From contig JACMZG010001914.1 in assembly GCA_018340805.1 (NCBI GenBank), positions 48,797,104 to 48,861,103 of the forward strand: a stretch of 64,000 bases of DNA, written 5' to 3'. Both the position numbers and the translations under genes were made by a program. Under the pieces are notes generated by a model, which was not told where the DNA came from, did no database searches, and saw nothing but the letters and a program-made list of their open reading frames with translations. Positions 25,489 through 38,334 of the stretch are shown here, one piece after another. The number at the start of each line of letters is the position of its first letter. Positions within the stretch are counted from its first letter, which is position 1. Source of the stretch: Microvelia longipes. Lineage: Eukaryota > Arthropoda > Insecta > Hemiptera > Veliidae.

Positions 25489-28400
25489 ATGAAGGCTCAA
25501 ATCTTAGCAGTAGTAGTGTTAGCCTGTGTGTCTGGCAGTTTGGCACAGATGCCTGGTTTTGGATCCTGCCCTGATGTCAAAGTAATGCAGAACTTCGAAC
25601 CTTCAAAGGTAAATTACTTAGTCGAACGTTTTCTATTTTACGTCCCTTACTAAAGTGGTGTTTGTTTTTTGATGTTACTATATAGCATCTATATGAATAC
25701 TATATAGTATATTATATACTATATAGCATCCTCTATTCAAAGAAATAAAATCTTGCTGTCAAGCAGGATAATAGGACGTATGAGAGCCATTTGATTAAGA
25801 CTTCTTGTGGTAAGTAAGAACCTATAACCTGACAAATACCCTTTGTAATTATTGAATGACAACATCATTCCACACATTTTATCTCACACCTGCTGATGCT
25901 GCATCAGGCCCGTAGCCTGCCAGAACTTGTAGGGAGGGCAAAGCCGATCTCAGAGGGGGGCGATTTTCACACATCTATAAGGGAATTCCACTAAAAACTA
26001 CTTTGTCAGAGGAGGAAATTATGAAATTATTTCCAGGGGGCGACGCCCCCTTCGGCCCCTAACTGGCTACGGGGCTAAGCTGCATGTTTATCGTTACTGA
26101 TCTTTACGGTCGTTACTGATAATTACGAATTTTACCACTGAAATCAACTCTACTTGCGTACAAAATTTTCATAATAAGTAAGAATGGGATGTATTGAATG
26201 ACAGCATCAAATTACTAATTGAATTGGGCTTAACCACCTTATTTGTGAATAGTCTCACAAACCCTTGAAAAAAAAAATAATTGCAATGAAATGTTTTACA
26301 GTACTTAGGCAAGTGGTACGAGGCACAAAGGTATTTCACCAGTTTTGAATTTGGTGGAAAATGTAACACGGCTGAATATTCTCTCAATGATGATGGATCC
26401 ATCCACGTACTAAACAAGGAAATCAGCTCTTAGTAAGTGAAATAATGATAGGCATAATGTCGTGGGTATAAGGGCTGATAGTGAAGTAGGCCAAAGTAAG
26501 GTATTTTTATATTTGTAGTAATAATTGGTATGTCAATTCTTTGATTAATGAATATACTGAGGAGCAACCCATAAACTCAGGAACAAAAATTATAAACCTG
26601 CCTAACTTTATCTTTATAGTGAGCACATGCAGTTATTCCGACCTGTACTAGGGCATTAACTGTAATGACATTAACAGCTTTTTGCGGTCTTACTATAAAT
26701 TTCCAAAGCACAGGAGTCTGAAATATACACATTATTCCAAGTGCTAGCAAGCCTGAAATTAAGTGAGGCCTTGTAGATCACTCCTCATTCATTAAAGTCC
26801 TTAAGAACCAGCTCTACTCTCATTTTGGGAAAAGGAACATTGGTAGGCCCACCATTTACTGTCATAGCCTAATGTCTGACTGAGAATCTAATTGGCTAAC
26901 TGTTTTAAAATAAAGTTTAGTGGAAGGACTTAATTAGAGTGATTATTATTGGCCATATTACCATTTATAATGAGACCTTTCTTACTCATTTCAGCACAGG
27001 AAAGGCGACCAACATAACCGGTAAAGCTGTCGTAGCTGATCCAAAGGAACCAGCTAAACTTTTGGTAACCTTCCCTGGTACACCAGGTTAGTTTGTATTA
27101 GTTGCTTTTTAATTTAAATAATTGATTGCTTGGGTGCAGTCATTTAAAACCAGTTTAAATAACTGCTGAAATCTATAATGATCAGACTTCTCCTTTAATC
27201 ATCTATCATCTTTAATCATCTATAATGATCAGACACGCTTGGTTGACACTGTGATTGGTTGATTTCTTACGTAACTGACACAACCTTTGTGACTACCCAA
27301 TAACAAACTCTAGTTGTTTTTAGTTAATTTGCATAATGACATTTATTTACCAAGCTATTCAAAGTCATCTTAAATTGTGCTATTTATGCCTTTTTCCTAT
27401 TACCGAAATTGCTCTGTCAGTATTTATTGTAGAGACTTGAAAGTTTGATCAAGTAACTTTCAAAATAAAAAATAAAAATAACGATGCTAGACGCATTCTC
27501 AAGTAGTAGTTGCCTTACACCAAATTCGGTGCAATTCTGATAAATTCTGTCCTTATTTTGGGAAATAAATTTTATATTTTTTGTGCATATCGTGACAAGG
27601 TTAACATTACTAAATTACTAACATTACTAACATTAACATGACTAAATTACTAACATTACTAACATTAACATGACTAAATTACTAACATTACTAAACAAGC
27701 TAAAACAACAATTGATGGTGCGTAATCAATTTTAAAAAACAGGTACGGGGTACCTCGGAACTTTTCCTCCTCACGTCGGATTTGCCACGCTCATCCTTCC
27801 TACTTTAGGAATAGCTCAGCTCGTCCTCAGAATATAGAAGTCATTAAATTTACACTGCACAACGTTTTCGCACTCGCTTTACTCGTCCTCGAATACTAAA
27901 TACATCGGTCACCCATCCAAGCACTAACCACGCTCAATGCTGGATAACTTTTATAATCCAACAAAATCATGGATATACTTTGAAACGGAACTGTACTTAT
28001 ATACTAGTTTATTACATATAAGTATACATTTGTACCAAATTTCAAATCAATTGAATTATTTTCCGGTTTCGTACAATTTTTCAATAAATGTGCCTTGGTC
28101 ATTTGATAAAAATTAAACTGATGCGGATAATGAGATGAAACTTGGTACATATGTTATTCTTATACATAGCTACAAGCGTGATTTCCGCATTTTGTGATTT
28201 TCCGAAATTTTCGCGGTCATTATTGCTGGTTAATGACGTCATAAAATATTTTTCCGTATAGCACATCTATTCATAAAGACAGGGTTTTATACAAAGTTTT
28301 AACTCTCTAGTACACACAGACAGTTGACATACAAACAGACAACTTTGTGAAATCCACTTAAAAGGCCTTTAAAACATCTAAAACAGATGATTCCGGTTTC

Positions 28401-30030
28401 ATCCCGGTTTCGGAATTTTTGCAAACACAATACTTTTCCTATATACCTACGTCATAAATTAAGAAAAGTAAAAATAAAAACTTATTAATCGTTAATGAAA
28501 TGTTTGTATTTAGTGATGCGATCTTGTTTCCTTAGTGGCATGCAAATTACAAACTGTTTTTTCTTTGTATCCACTGTCTTTTTTTTAATTAAATCAAACT
28601 TATAGGGCACATTTGATTAAAAACGTAACAATCAAGGTTTTATTTGGATCCTAAAAATCAATATTTCATAAGATACAATTATTGTAAATGTTTTGTGTAT
28701 TTTTGCAGCTGGTCCATACTGGGTAGTCGATACTGACTATGATAATTACTCAGTGGTCTACTCGTGTCACAAATATGGAATTCTAAATATCAGTGAGTTA
28801 GATTTTTGGAAGTATTAATAATACTTAGGAATTAATAGTGAATGGTGGTAGGACAGCTGCGTAGATCAAATAAGTACAGCATGACAAATGTATCAATGAT
28901 TTACAACAATTATTAATATTGTTAATTAAAGGGTTTACCTTGTGAAGGATTATCCAGTACAAACAAATCACTGTAAGCGCTAAAACACACTTAGACCAAA
29001 TGGTTAAAAGATTGAAAGAAAAATGATTAAGAACTAAGAAGGGCTGAGTGGCGAATGGCAGTGCTAAAGGGACTCTAAACTTGGTTTAAGTGTCAGGACA
29101 AGAGAGAGCTACATATTGTTGCTATTTCTAGCCAACCTTCTTACTCTTGGCCTGACAATATGTAGTAATTTATATTCTCGAACAGTTGGTATGTAAGTGG
29201 GCAAGATAAACCCTATCTCCATAGGGTTTATCACAATCAACAACAAAAGCTACAATAAATCTAAAAAGAGCGAAGCGAGAGGAGCTTTTGGGCTCCTCTT
29301 CTGCCCAAAAGTTTGTTGTGAGTTTCAAAAGTTTTTAACTTCTTGTAAGGCTTCAATGTCTACAAATTTAGCGTATGGTTAATCTGAAACCATATAATAG
29401 TACAAAAGACAATATAATAATAATAAAAATAATACCCGTTTAGAGCCTTGCGGCTCATCAGGGATAACCTCTGCAGGAACTACCTCGGGTGGTAGTTGGA
29501 ACCGTCACGCTCAAAGTGTATTCTAAAGTTGGCGATAATTTATCTAAACAATACGTAACCTGGGATGCGAACCCCAGACCTCTGTGGGTGTCAGAGGTCG
29601 ATGTAAAGACTAACGCCTTAACGACCTCGGCCTCGGAGGCGGCCAAAGTCCAAAAGACACATATGAATGCAAAATGCACGTATAAATATCTGGGAATTGT
29701 AGCATTATTCGATATTCGTCAATATTGAAGACACGGTAATGCGATGTCCATCTTTGTTTCATTACCTCTTAATTATCACTGTACCGACATAGAAAGAACT
29801 AAAGGTGCCTTCAGACAATTATATTCCATACAAGGTAATTAAATCTCCTAATAACGCTATTTTTTAATATAAAATGTTTACATTATTTAGAATTTTCCTG
29901 GATCTTGACCAGAAAACAGCAGCCCGAAGATAGCGTTATCAAGAACGCTTACAGCGCCATTGACAAGCAAGGAATCAACAAACACCTTTACCTAACAACA
30001 ACCCAGACAGGCTGTCCTGCGTCCTACTAA
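25489..30030 (+). CDS. Lipocalin gene 3 (ApoD/Lazarillo-like), complete
   Basis: Coding exons are 25489-25608, 26302-26432, 26995-27086, 28709-28792 and 29891-30030, giving 188 residues with the same phases (0-2-1-1) as its neighbours. Signal peptide at residues 1 to about 19; FGSCPD in exon 1; YLGKWYEAQRYF in exon 2; an Asn-Ile-Thr sequon in exon 3; TDYDNYSVVYSC in exon 4; FSWILTRKQQPE in exon 5. The four cysteines are conserved. Distinctive changes are HKYGILN in place of YKYGL and a C-terminus of CPASY rather than CPAGF. Intron 2 contains a 173-bp hAT-like insertion, intron 3 a copy of the 5S-like element, and intron 4 a tRNA-derived SINE. It lies between genes 2 and 4 in the same orientation, with its own promoter. 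Secreted lipocalin by motif; ligand unknown. Confidence 0.93.
25905..26077. mobile_element. Short hAT-like TIR element in lipocalin gene 3 intron
   Basis: A 173-bp element whose ends contain CCCGTAGCC and its complement GGCTACGGGG, with flanking TGCTGCAT and AGCTGCAT (seven of eight bases). GC-rich compared with the surrounding intron. Non-coding. Confidence 0.65.
27595..27692. repeat. Small tandem repeat
   Basis: Three units of about 33 bases built from ACATTACTAACATTAACATG, in intron 3 of lipocalin gene 3. Confidence 0.7.
27742..28460 (-). mobile_element. 5S-like dispersed element, copy 2, near full length
   Basis: Minus-strand copy in intron 3 of lipocalin gene 3. At 27907-27950 the minus strand reads GAGCGTGGTTAGTGC followed by TTGGATGGGTGACC, corresponding to the 5S rRNA internal promoter (A box, intermediate element, C box). 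The GGGGTACC end is at 27746 and the other end is a PuPy-rich stretch near 28460. Confidence 0.75.
29425..29650 (-). mobile_element. tRNA-Leu-like SINE
   Basis: On the minus strand, GGCCGAGGTCGTTAAGGCG and a later GGGGTTCGCATCCC give A and B boxes with the spacing of a long-variable-arm (Leu-like) tRNA, followed by a body and an A/T-rich tail. In intron 4 of lipocalin gene 3. Confidence 0.6.
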
Positions 30031-30443
30031 CTTGTGGAATGTTTCATGCATATTATTAATAGAGATGATTGATGGAATCTTGAACAACATGAAGAATTGT
30101 TTAACATGTTCATCTTAAACATATCTCGGAAGAGGATATGTTACAGATGTGTGTATTAAAGATGATTTAGAAGACACAGTAAAAATGTAATGAGACTGCT
30201 AAACCTTCTCTAGACATGAAATTTGTTATCTCTAATCTTTACGACTGTAATAACAGCTTCAAAACCAACATAGAATCTGTATCAATCGAGCAATACAAAT
30301 GTGATACCATTTTAGATGTAATTTCGAGCTCCCACAAGGGCCAAAATTGTTCTAATACGGCCATAACATTGTTCTCTCTAATTATGTATTATAGTACACT
30401 TTTATCAATAAGTTTTTGTACATAATATAGTTAGTAAGTTTTA

Positions 30444-30449
30444 AATAAA
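30444..30449 (+). terminator. Poly(A) signal, lipocalin gene 3
   Basis: AATAAA about 415 bases after the stop, preceding an A/T-rich stretch. Confidence 0.45.
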
Positions 30450-30620
30450 TATTTTTAAAAAAAATATTTGACTTTTATAATATTATTAATCAAAACTACT
30501 CTATTGAGATAAGTCTACGTAAATTCAGCGTTAAATTTGCGCTGAAGGAGGAGGGAATATGGAAAAAACTCACTAAAAAGGAAGTTAATATTGTGCTGTT
30601 TAAGCATCGGTAAAGAGATA

Positions 30621-31500
30621 GTGCAGTGCCATATGATCCATCATTCAGATAGTGTCATATGATCCATATGATCCATCATTCAGATAGTGTCATATGTTCA
30701 TATGATTCATCATCAGCAGATCCATATGATCCATCATTCATATGATCCATATGATCCATCATTCAGATAGTGTCATATGATCCATATGATCCATCATTCA
30801 GATAGTGTCATATGATCCATATGATCCATCATTCAGATAGGTCATAGATCCATCTGTCATAGTCTCATATGATCCATCATTCAGATAGTGTATATGATCC
30901 ATATGATCCATCATTCATATAGTGTATATGATCCATATGATCCATCATTCAATAGGTGTCATATGATCCATATGATCCATTCAGATAGTGTCATATGATC
31001 CATATGATCCATCATTGATAGTGTCATATGTCATATGATCCATCAGATAGATATGATCCATATGATCATCATTCAGATAGTGTCATATGATCCATCATTC
31101 AGATAGTGTCATATGATCCATATGATTCAGATAGTGTCATATGATCCATATGATCCATCATTCAGATAGTGTCATATGATCCATATGATCCATCATTTCA
31201 GATAATATATCATATGTTCAGATATGTCATATCCATCCATTCAGATAGTGCATATGATCCATATGATCCATAGATTGCATATGATCATATATCCATCATT
31301 CATATGTCATATGATCCATATGATCATATTCAGATAGTGTATATGATCCATATGATCCATCATTCAGATCATATGTCCACAGACAGTGTCATATGATCCA
31401 TCATTCATATCATTCATATAGTACATTGCGATATGATCTATCATTCAGATAGTGCTATATGATCCATCATTCAGATAGTGCAGTGCCATATGATCCATCA
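30621..31500. repeat. About 35-bp satellite array
   Basis: Degenerate units with CATATGATCCATATGATCCA and TCATTCAGATAGTGT. The first and last units share the variant GTGCAGTGCC. Many units have indels. Confidence 0.88.
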
Positions 31501-31634
31501 TTCACGTTATCTTCGTGTTGTTTTATTCTCTTACGTAGAGAATAAAGAGCAAAATTAAACTTAACTTTCACCTACATAGGTGAAAGTGGTCAACTTCTAA
31601 GAGATATAATAAAACAACACTAAGATAACGTGAA
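31501..31634. mobile_element. Small foldback element between two satellite arrays
   Basis: Inverted repeats starting TTCACGTTATCTT (arms at least 27 bases, extending imperfectly about 20 bases into each flank) enclose a nested hairpin CTTTCACCT/AGGTGAAAG. It marks the junction between the 35-bp and 41-bp arrays. Confidence 0.65.
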
Positions 31635-31659
31635 TAATGTTTCATATGGCCCATATAAG

Positions 31660-34600
31660 CACGAATGGCTATGGCAAAGAACTGTAAAGTGGCGAATAAG
31701 CACAAATGGCTATGGTAAAGAACTGTAAAGTGCTAATAAGCACAATGGCTATGGGAAAGACTGTAAAGTGGCTAATAAGCACAAATGGCTATGGTAAAGA
31801 ACTGTAAAGTGGCGAATAAGCACAAATGGCTATAGCAAAGAACTGTAAAGTGGCGAATAAGCACAAATGGCTATGGTAAAGAACTGTAAAGTGGCTAATA
31901 AGCACAAATGCACAAAGTGGCTAAGGCTAAAGAACTGTAAAGTGCTAATAACAAAATGGCTATGGTAAAGAACTGTAAAGTGGCTAATAAGCACAAATGG
32001 CTATGGCAAAGAACTGTAAAGTGGCGAATAAGCACAAATGGCTATGGTAAAGAACTGTAAAGTGGCTAATAAGTGCTGACTAAGCACAAATGGCTATGGT
32101 AAAGAACTGTAAAGTGGCTAATAAGCACAAATGGCTATGGGAAAGAACTGTAAAGTGCTAAAAGCACAAATGGCTATGGTAAAGAACTGTAAAGTGCTAA
32201 TAAGCACAAATGGCTATGGTAAAGAACTGTAAAGTGGCTAATAAGCACGAATGGCTATGGCAAAGAACTGTAAAGTGGCGAATAAGCACAAATGGCTTAT
32301 GGTAAAGAACTGTAAAGTGGCAATAAGCACGCTATAGCTGTAAAGTGGCTAATAAGACGAATGGCTAAAAGAACTGTAAAGTGAATAGCACAATGCTAAA
32401 GAACTGTAAAGTGCGAATAAAGCACAATGGCTATGGCAAAGAACTGTAAAGTGGAATAAGCACGAATGGCTATGGTAAAGAACTGTAAAGTGGCTAAAGC
32501 ACAAATGGCTATGGGAAAGAACTGTAAAGTGGCTAATAAGCACAATGGCTATGGTAAAGAACTGTAAAAGTGGCGAATAAGCACGAATGCTATAGTAAAG
32601 AACTGCTAATAGCAACTGGCTACTGTAAGTGCGAATAAGCAAATGGCTATGGTAAAGAACTGTAAAGTGGCTAATAGCACGAAATGGCTATGGTAAAGAA
32701 CTTAAAGTGGTAATAAGCACAAATGGCTATGGGAAAGAACTGTAAAGTGGTAATAAGCACAATGGGCTATGGCAAAGAACTGTAAAGTGGCTAATAGCAC
32801 GAATGGCTATGGTAAAGAACTGTAAAGTGGCGAATAAGCACAAATGGCTATGGTAAAGAACTGTAAAGTGGCGAATAAGCACAAATGGCTATGGCAAAAA
32901 CTGTAAAAGTGGCGGAATAAGCACAAATGGCTATGGCAAAGAACTGTTAAAGTGGCGAATAGCACAAATGGCTATGGAAAGAACTGTAAAGTGGCGAATA
33001 AGCACAAATGGCTATGGCTGTAAAGAACTATGTGTAAAGTGGCGAATAAGCACAAATGGCTATGGTAAAGAACTGTAAAGTGGCGAATAAGCACAAATGG
33101 CTATGGCAAAGAACTGTAAAGTGGCGAATAAGCACAAATGGCTATGGTAAAGAACTGTAAAGTGGCGAATAAGCACAAATGGCTATGGCAAAGAACTTAA
33201 AGTGGCGAATAAGCACCAAAAATGGCTATGGTAAAGAACTGTAAAGTGGCGAATAAGCACAAATGGCTATGGTAAGACTTTAAAGTGTGAATAAGCACAA
33301 ATGGCTATGGTAAAGAACTTTAAAGTGGTGAAAGCACAAATGGCTATGGTAAAGAACTGTAAAGTGGCGAATAAGCACAAATGGCATGTAAAGAACTGGT
33401 AAAGAATAAGCAAAAAACTGGTGGCGAATAGCACAATGGCTATGGCAAAGAACTGTAAAGTGGCGAATAAGCACAAATGGCTATGGCAAAGAACTGTAAA
33501 GTGGCGAATAAGCACAAATGGCTATGGTAAAGAACTGTAAAGTGGCGAATAAGCACAAATGGCTATGGCAAAGAACTGTAAAGTGGCGAATAAGCACAAA
33601 TGGCTATGGTAAAGAACTGTAAAGTGGCGAATAAGCACAAATGGCTGGCAAAGTGTAAAGTGTAAGCACAATGGCTATGGTAAAGAACTGTAAAGTGGCG
33701 AAATAAGCACAAATGGCTATGGCAAAGAACTGTAAAGTGGCGATAAGCACAAATGGCTATGGTAAAGAACTGTAAAGTGGCGAATAAGCACAATGGCTAT
33801 GGTAATTTAAAGTGGTGAATAAGCACAAATGGCTATGGTAAAGAACTGTAAAGTGGCGAATAAGCACAAATGGCTATGGTAAAGAACTGTAAAGTGGCGA
33901 ATAAGCACAAATGGCTATGGGAAAGAACTGTAAAGTGGCGAATAAGTATGGCAAAGAACTGTAAAGTGGCTAATAAGCACAAATGGCTATGGGAAAGAAC
34001 TGTAAAGTGGCGAATAAGCATAAATGGCTATGGCAAAGAACTGTAAAGTGGTAATAAGCACAAATGGCTATGGTAAAGAACTGTAAAGGGCGAATAAGCA
34101 CAAATGCTATGGAAAGAACTGTAAAGTGGCTAATAAGCACAAATGGCTATGGGAAAGAACTGTAAAGTGGCGAAAAGCACAAATGGCTATGGTAAAGAAC
34201 TGTAAAGTGGCGAATAAGTGGCTATGGTAAAGAACTGTAAATGGCGAATAAGCACAAATGGCTATGGTAAAGAACTGTAAAGTGGCGAATAAGCACAAAT
34301 GGCTATGGTAAAGAACTGTAAGTGGCGAAAAGCACAAATGGCTATGGGAAAGAACTGTAAAGTGGCGAATAAGCACAAAGGCTATGGCAAAGAACTGTAA
34401 AGTGGCTAATAAGCACAAATGGCTATGGGAAAGAACTGTAAAGTGGCGAATAAGCACAAAGGCTATGGCAAAAACTGTAAAGTGGCTAATAAGCACAAAT
34501 GGCTATGGGAAAGAACTGTAAAGTGGCGAATAAGCATAAATGGCTATGGCAAAGAACTGTAAAGTGGCTAATAAGCACAAATGGCTATGGTAAAGAACTG

Positions 34601-36300
34601 TAAAGTGGCGAATAAGCACAAATGGCTATGGTAAAGAACTGTAAAGTGGCTAATGGCTATGGTAAAGAACTGTAAAGTGGCTAAATAAGCACGAAATGGC
34701 TATGGCAAAACTGTAAAAGTGGCTAATAAGCACGAATGGCTATGGCAAAGAACTGTAAAGTGGCGAATAAGCACGAATGGCTATGGTAAAGAACTGTAAA
34801 GTGGCTAATAAGCACAAATGGCTATGGTAAGAACTGTAAAGTGGCGAATAAAGCACAAATGGCTATGGTAAAGAACTGTAAAGTGCGAATAAGCACAAAT
34901 GGCTATGGGAAGAACTGTAAAGTGGCGAATAAGCACAAATGGCTAGGTAAGAACTGTAAAGTGGCGAATAAGCACAAATGGCTATGGCAAAGAACTGTAA
35001 AGTGGCGAATAAGCACAAATGCTATGGTAAAGAACTGTAAAGTGGCGAATAGCAAAATGGCTATGGTAAAGAACTTAAAAGTGGTGAAAAGCACAAATGG
35101 CTATGGTAAAGAACTTTAAAAGTGGTGAATAAGCACAAATGGCTATGGTAAAGAACTGTAAAGTGGCGAATAAGCACAAATGGCTATGGTAAAGAACTGT
35201 AAAGTGGCGAATAAGCACAAATGGCTATGGCAAAGAACTGTAAAGTGGCGAATAAGCACAAATGGCTATGGTAAAGGTGGCGAATAACACAAATGGCTAT
35301 GGCAAAGAACTGTAAAGTGGCGAATAAGCACAATGGCTATGGTAAAGAACTGTAAAGTGGCCGAATAAGCACAAATGGCTAAAAGAACTGTAAAGTGGCG
35401 AATAAGCACAAATGGCTATGGCAAAGAACTGTAAAGGTGGCGAATAAGCACAAATGGCTATGTAAATGGCGAATAAGCACAAATGGCTATGGTAAAGAAC
35501 TGTAAAGTGGCGAATTAAGCACAAATGGCTAATGGCAAAGAACTGTAAAGTGGCGAATAAGCACAAATGGCTATGGTAAAGAACTGTAAAGTGGCGAATA
35601 AGCACAAAATGGCTATAATGAACTTTAAAGTGGTGAATAAGCACAAATGGCTATGGTAAAGAACTTTAAAGTGGTGAATAAGCACAAATGGCTGTAAAAT
35701 GGGCGAATAAGGCACTGTAAAAATAAGCACAAATGGCTATGGGAAAGAACTGTAAAGTGGCGAATAAGCACAAAGGCTATGGCAAAGAACTGTAAAGTGG
35801 CTAATAAGCACAAATGGCTATGGGAAAGAACTGTAAAGTGGCGAATAAGCACAAATGGCTATGGCAAAGAACTGTAAGGCAAGCACAAATGGCTATGGTA
35901 AAGAACTGTAAAGTGGCGAATAAGCACAAATGGCTATGGTAAAGAACTGTAAAGTGGCTAATAAGTGGCTATGGAAAAAACTGTAAAGTGGCGAATAAGC
36001 ACAAATGGCTATGGTAAAGAACTGTAAAGTGGCGAATAAGCACAAATGGCTATGGTAAAGAACTGTAAAGGTGGCGAATAAGCACAAATGGCTATGGTAA
36101 AGAACTGTAAAGTGGCGAATAAGCACAAATGGCTAAAGAACTGTAAAGTGGGGAATAAGGCACAAATGGCTATGGGAAAGAACTGTAAAGTGGCGAATAA
36201 GCACAAAGGCTATGGCAAAGAACTGTAAAGTGGCTAATAAGCACAAATGGCTATGCTGTAAAGTGGCGAATAAGCTATGCTGTAAAGTGGCTAATAAGCA
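31660..36300. repeat. 41-bp satellite array, about 4.6 kb
   Basis: Roughly 110 units containing GGTAAAGAACTGTAAAGTGG and CGAATAAGCACAAATGGCTA. Units vary at the base after CTATGG (T, C or G) and at GCG/GCT. Because 41 is not a multiple of three, the long minus-strand open frames here are frame-shifting noise and not genes. Confidence 0.95.
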
Positions 36301-37042
36301 GTGATTTCCTTATTTAGACTCCCCACTGTAAACCCTTAGAAACAATAATTCTCACTACTTAGTTTAAGTGTCAGGACAGGAGGAAGCTACATATAGTTGC
36401 TAATTCTAGCAAAACTTTTTAAGGTGCATTCACAATACTGCGGTCGCGATGCGTGCGGGCGTTGAGTGCGTAGCGGTCATTGCGATGCGGAAAATGGTGG
36501 TTCCACAATTGCCACGTTAGCGGCTTTTGCGGTCGAACGCTACGACCGCAAAAGCCGCTAACGCAGCGCACTCTTGTTCCAAAGAAAAGGTTGTTTTGGA
36601 CGAGCTGTGTCTTTTTAGACTTCATTTTAATTTTTTCATTATATTAAATATTTGTTATTTAATCATGTCTGATAATAATGGGAACTTTCACACTAAATGA
36701 CAGTTCTTCTTCTAGTTCAACCAAGAGAACAGAACAATTCAGCCAAGAGAACAGAAATAATGTATAACATTTCAGAACAATTACATTAAGATAAAATAAA
36801 CGGATCAAGATAATAAAACTATACCATTAAAATTGGCGAACACCGAGAATATTTGATTTAAAAATAAAAACTTAAAGAAACAACTTTAAACCTAAACTAA
36901 AAGGAAAAATTTAACACTTTAAAAAGACACAGCACAAACAAAAGTAATAAAATAACAATATTGTGTTTTCATAACAAGATAATATTCATATTTTAGATAA
37001 AAACAACTCTTTTATTAAAATCAAATTAAAATAATAAAAAAT
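36301..37042. other. Spacer after the satellite, no gene seen
   Basis: Includes a segment at 36360-36415 that repeats 29083-29140, then a GC-rich block 36425-36570 with a 21-base inverted repeat (36515-36535 and 36543-36563, CGTTAGCGGCTTTTGCGGTC), probably a small TIR element. The rest is A/T-rich. Confidence 0.55.
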
Positions 37043-37050
37043 AAAACGAC

Positions 37051-37737
37051 TAAAGTGATGTAGAAATTCATACAGTAGGGGTGGGGGCGCGGGACACAGT
37101 GGTCTAACTCCCCCGAAATAAGCTGCTTTAGATGGACCTGCCCTGAGTTCACCCTTTCTCCGCTTGTGGCGGGTCAGTTCACCTTGCTCCCTATATATAA
37201 AATAATTATTTCTTTAATTCTAACGTTAAAATCATTTAAAAGGGTATTTAACAATGTTAAAAATTGTATTAATTATTTTAAAGGTATAATTTTCATAAAA
37301 TGTTATAAAAATATAAACGCTGTGTTAATTTTAAGTAGACCTGATATCGTGATAACCATGATTTGTAGACAAACATCAAAAATGTTTGTAAACAAACATC
37401 AAACCGGGAAATTATAAATTTAATTTACGTCTTCGTTGTCTCATTATAAGACACGTTATCCTATTTTCTAAAAAAAATAATCTTATAAGCTACTAAAAAA
37501 GAAAAAAAGTCAATGAATAAGATAAAAATTGTCTTGTTTACATTTTTTATAAACATAAATAGAAGTATCGATTTAAACTGATAACAATAGTGATAAGAGA
37601 ACAAGGTGAAAACTAGCGCTCGGTGCGGTAGTTGATGCAACTAATCTCAGTTTTTTCGGAGCCACCTAAAACCAGGGAGTTAGACCACTGTGTCCCCCCG
37701 CCCCGACCCCAACTGTATGAATTTCTACATCACTTTA
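37051..37737. mobile_element. TIR element, 687 bp, with 8-bp TSD
   Basis: Inverted terminal repeats of about 65 bases starting TAAAGTGATGTAGAAATTCA, flanked by perfect duplication AAAACGAC at 37043-37050 and 37738-37745. The inner part of each terminus is a G-rich or C-rich block with GACACAGTGGTCTAACTC. No convincing coding region. Confidence 0.88.
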
Positions 37738-38334
37738 AAAACGACTTAAAGCACGGCAAGAATCAAAATTCAAACAAAACAAAAGTATTCTTCTCTTAAT
37801 CGGAAGAGGGGGTAAGAAAAATTCCAAAACTTTGAAAACAGAAAGGTTTCTTCCGCGTCAGGCCTTTAAGGTGTTTTGTAATCAATCAAATGCTAATCAC
37901 TATATCATTTGTGCGGGTTTAGTAAACGCGCAGACTTAAATTTAAGGAGTTTCTTAAAAAATTCTTTCAAGAAGCCTAATCTTATGGTCTTCCTGAGGCT
38001 TCTCAGCCAATGCTTATAAAGTCAGGTCGATGATAAACCTGACCTCATCCGTCTGGTTGTCAACCTTTACGAATAATCGTAAGCGAAGACGAAATATGTC
38101 TTAAAAGCTCATGTAGTTAAGGCCGCAATGCCACTAAGCGTAGACGCCGCATAGCGAAAGAGGCGAAAAGCGCCAAGGCACTAAAGTGTCCAGAGGTCGA
38201 ATACCTCTTGTTTAAAGTTCATAATGGAACTTCAAAATATAAATCAAATAATAGTCATTACGAATGGTTTCATTTTTAGATTTTTACTTTTCCTGCGATT
38301 TTTAAAAGAATTTTCATTACATTTACCTTTCATT

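Noticed and set aside
32349..36206. Many minus-strand frames of 60-130 codons with HFTVLYHSHLCLFATLQFF-like peptides
   Set aside because: They are translations of the 41-bp satellite; the reading frame changes every unit and no coding constraint is visible.
30621..36300. CRISPR-like array of regular repeats
   Set aside because: No unique spacers between repeats, eukaryotic context, and no cas genes; it is tandem satellite DNA.
36419..36625. 68-codon minus-strand frame in a GC-rich block
   Set aside because: The block is an inverted-repeat, MITE-like sequence with CG-rich hairpins and no domain signature.
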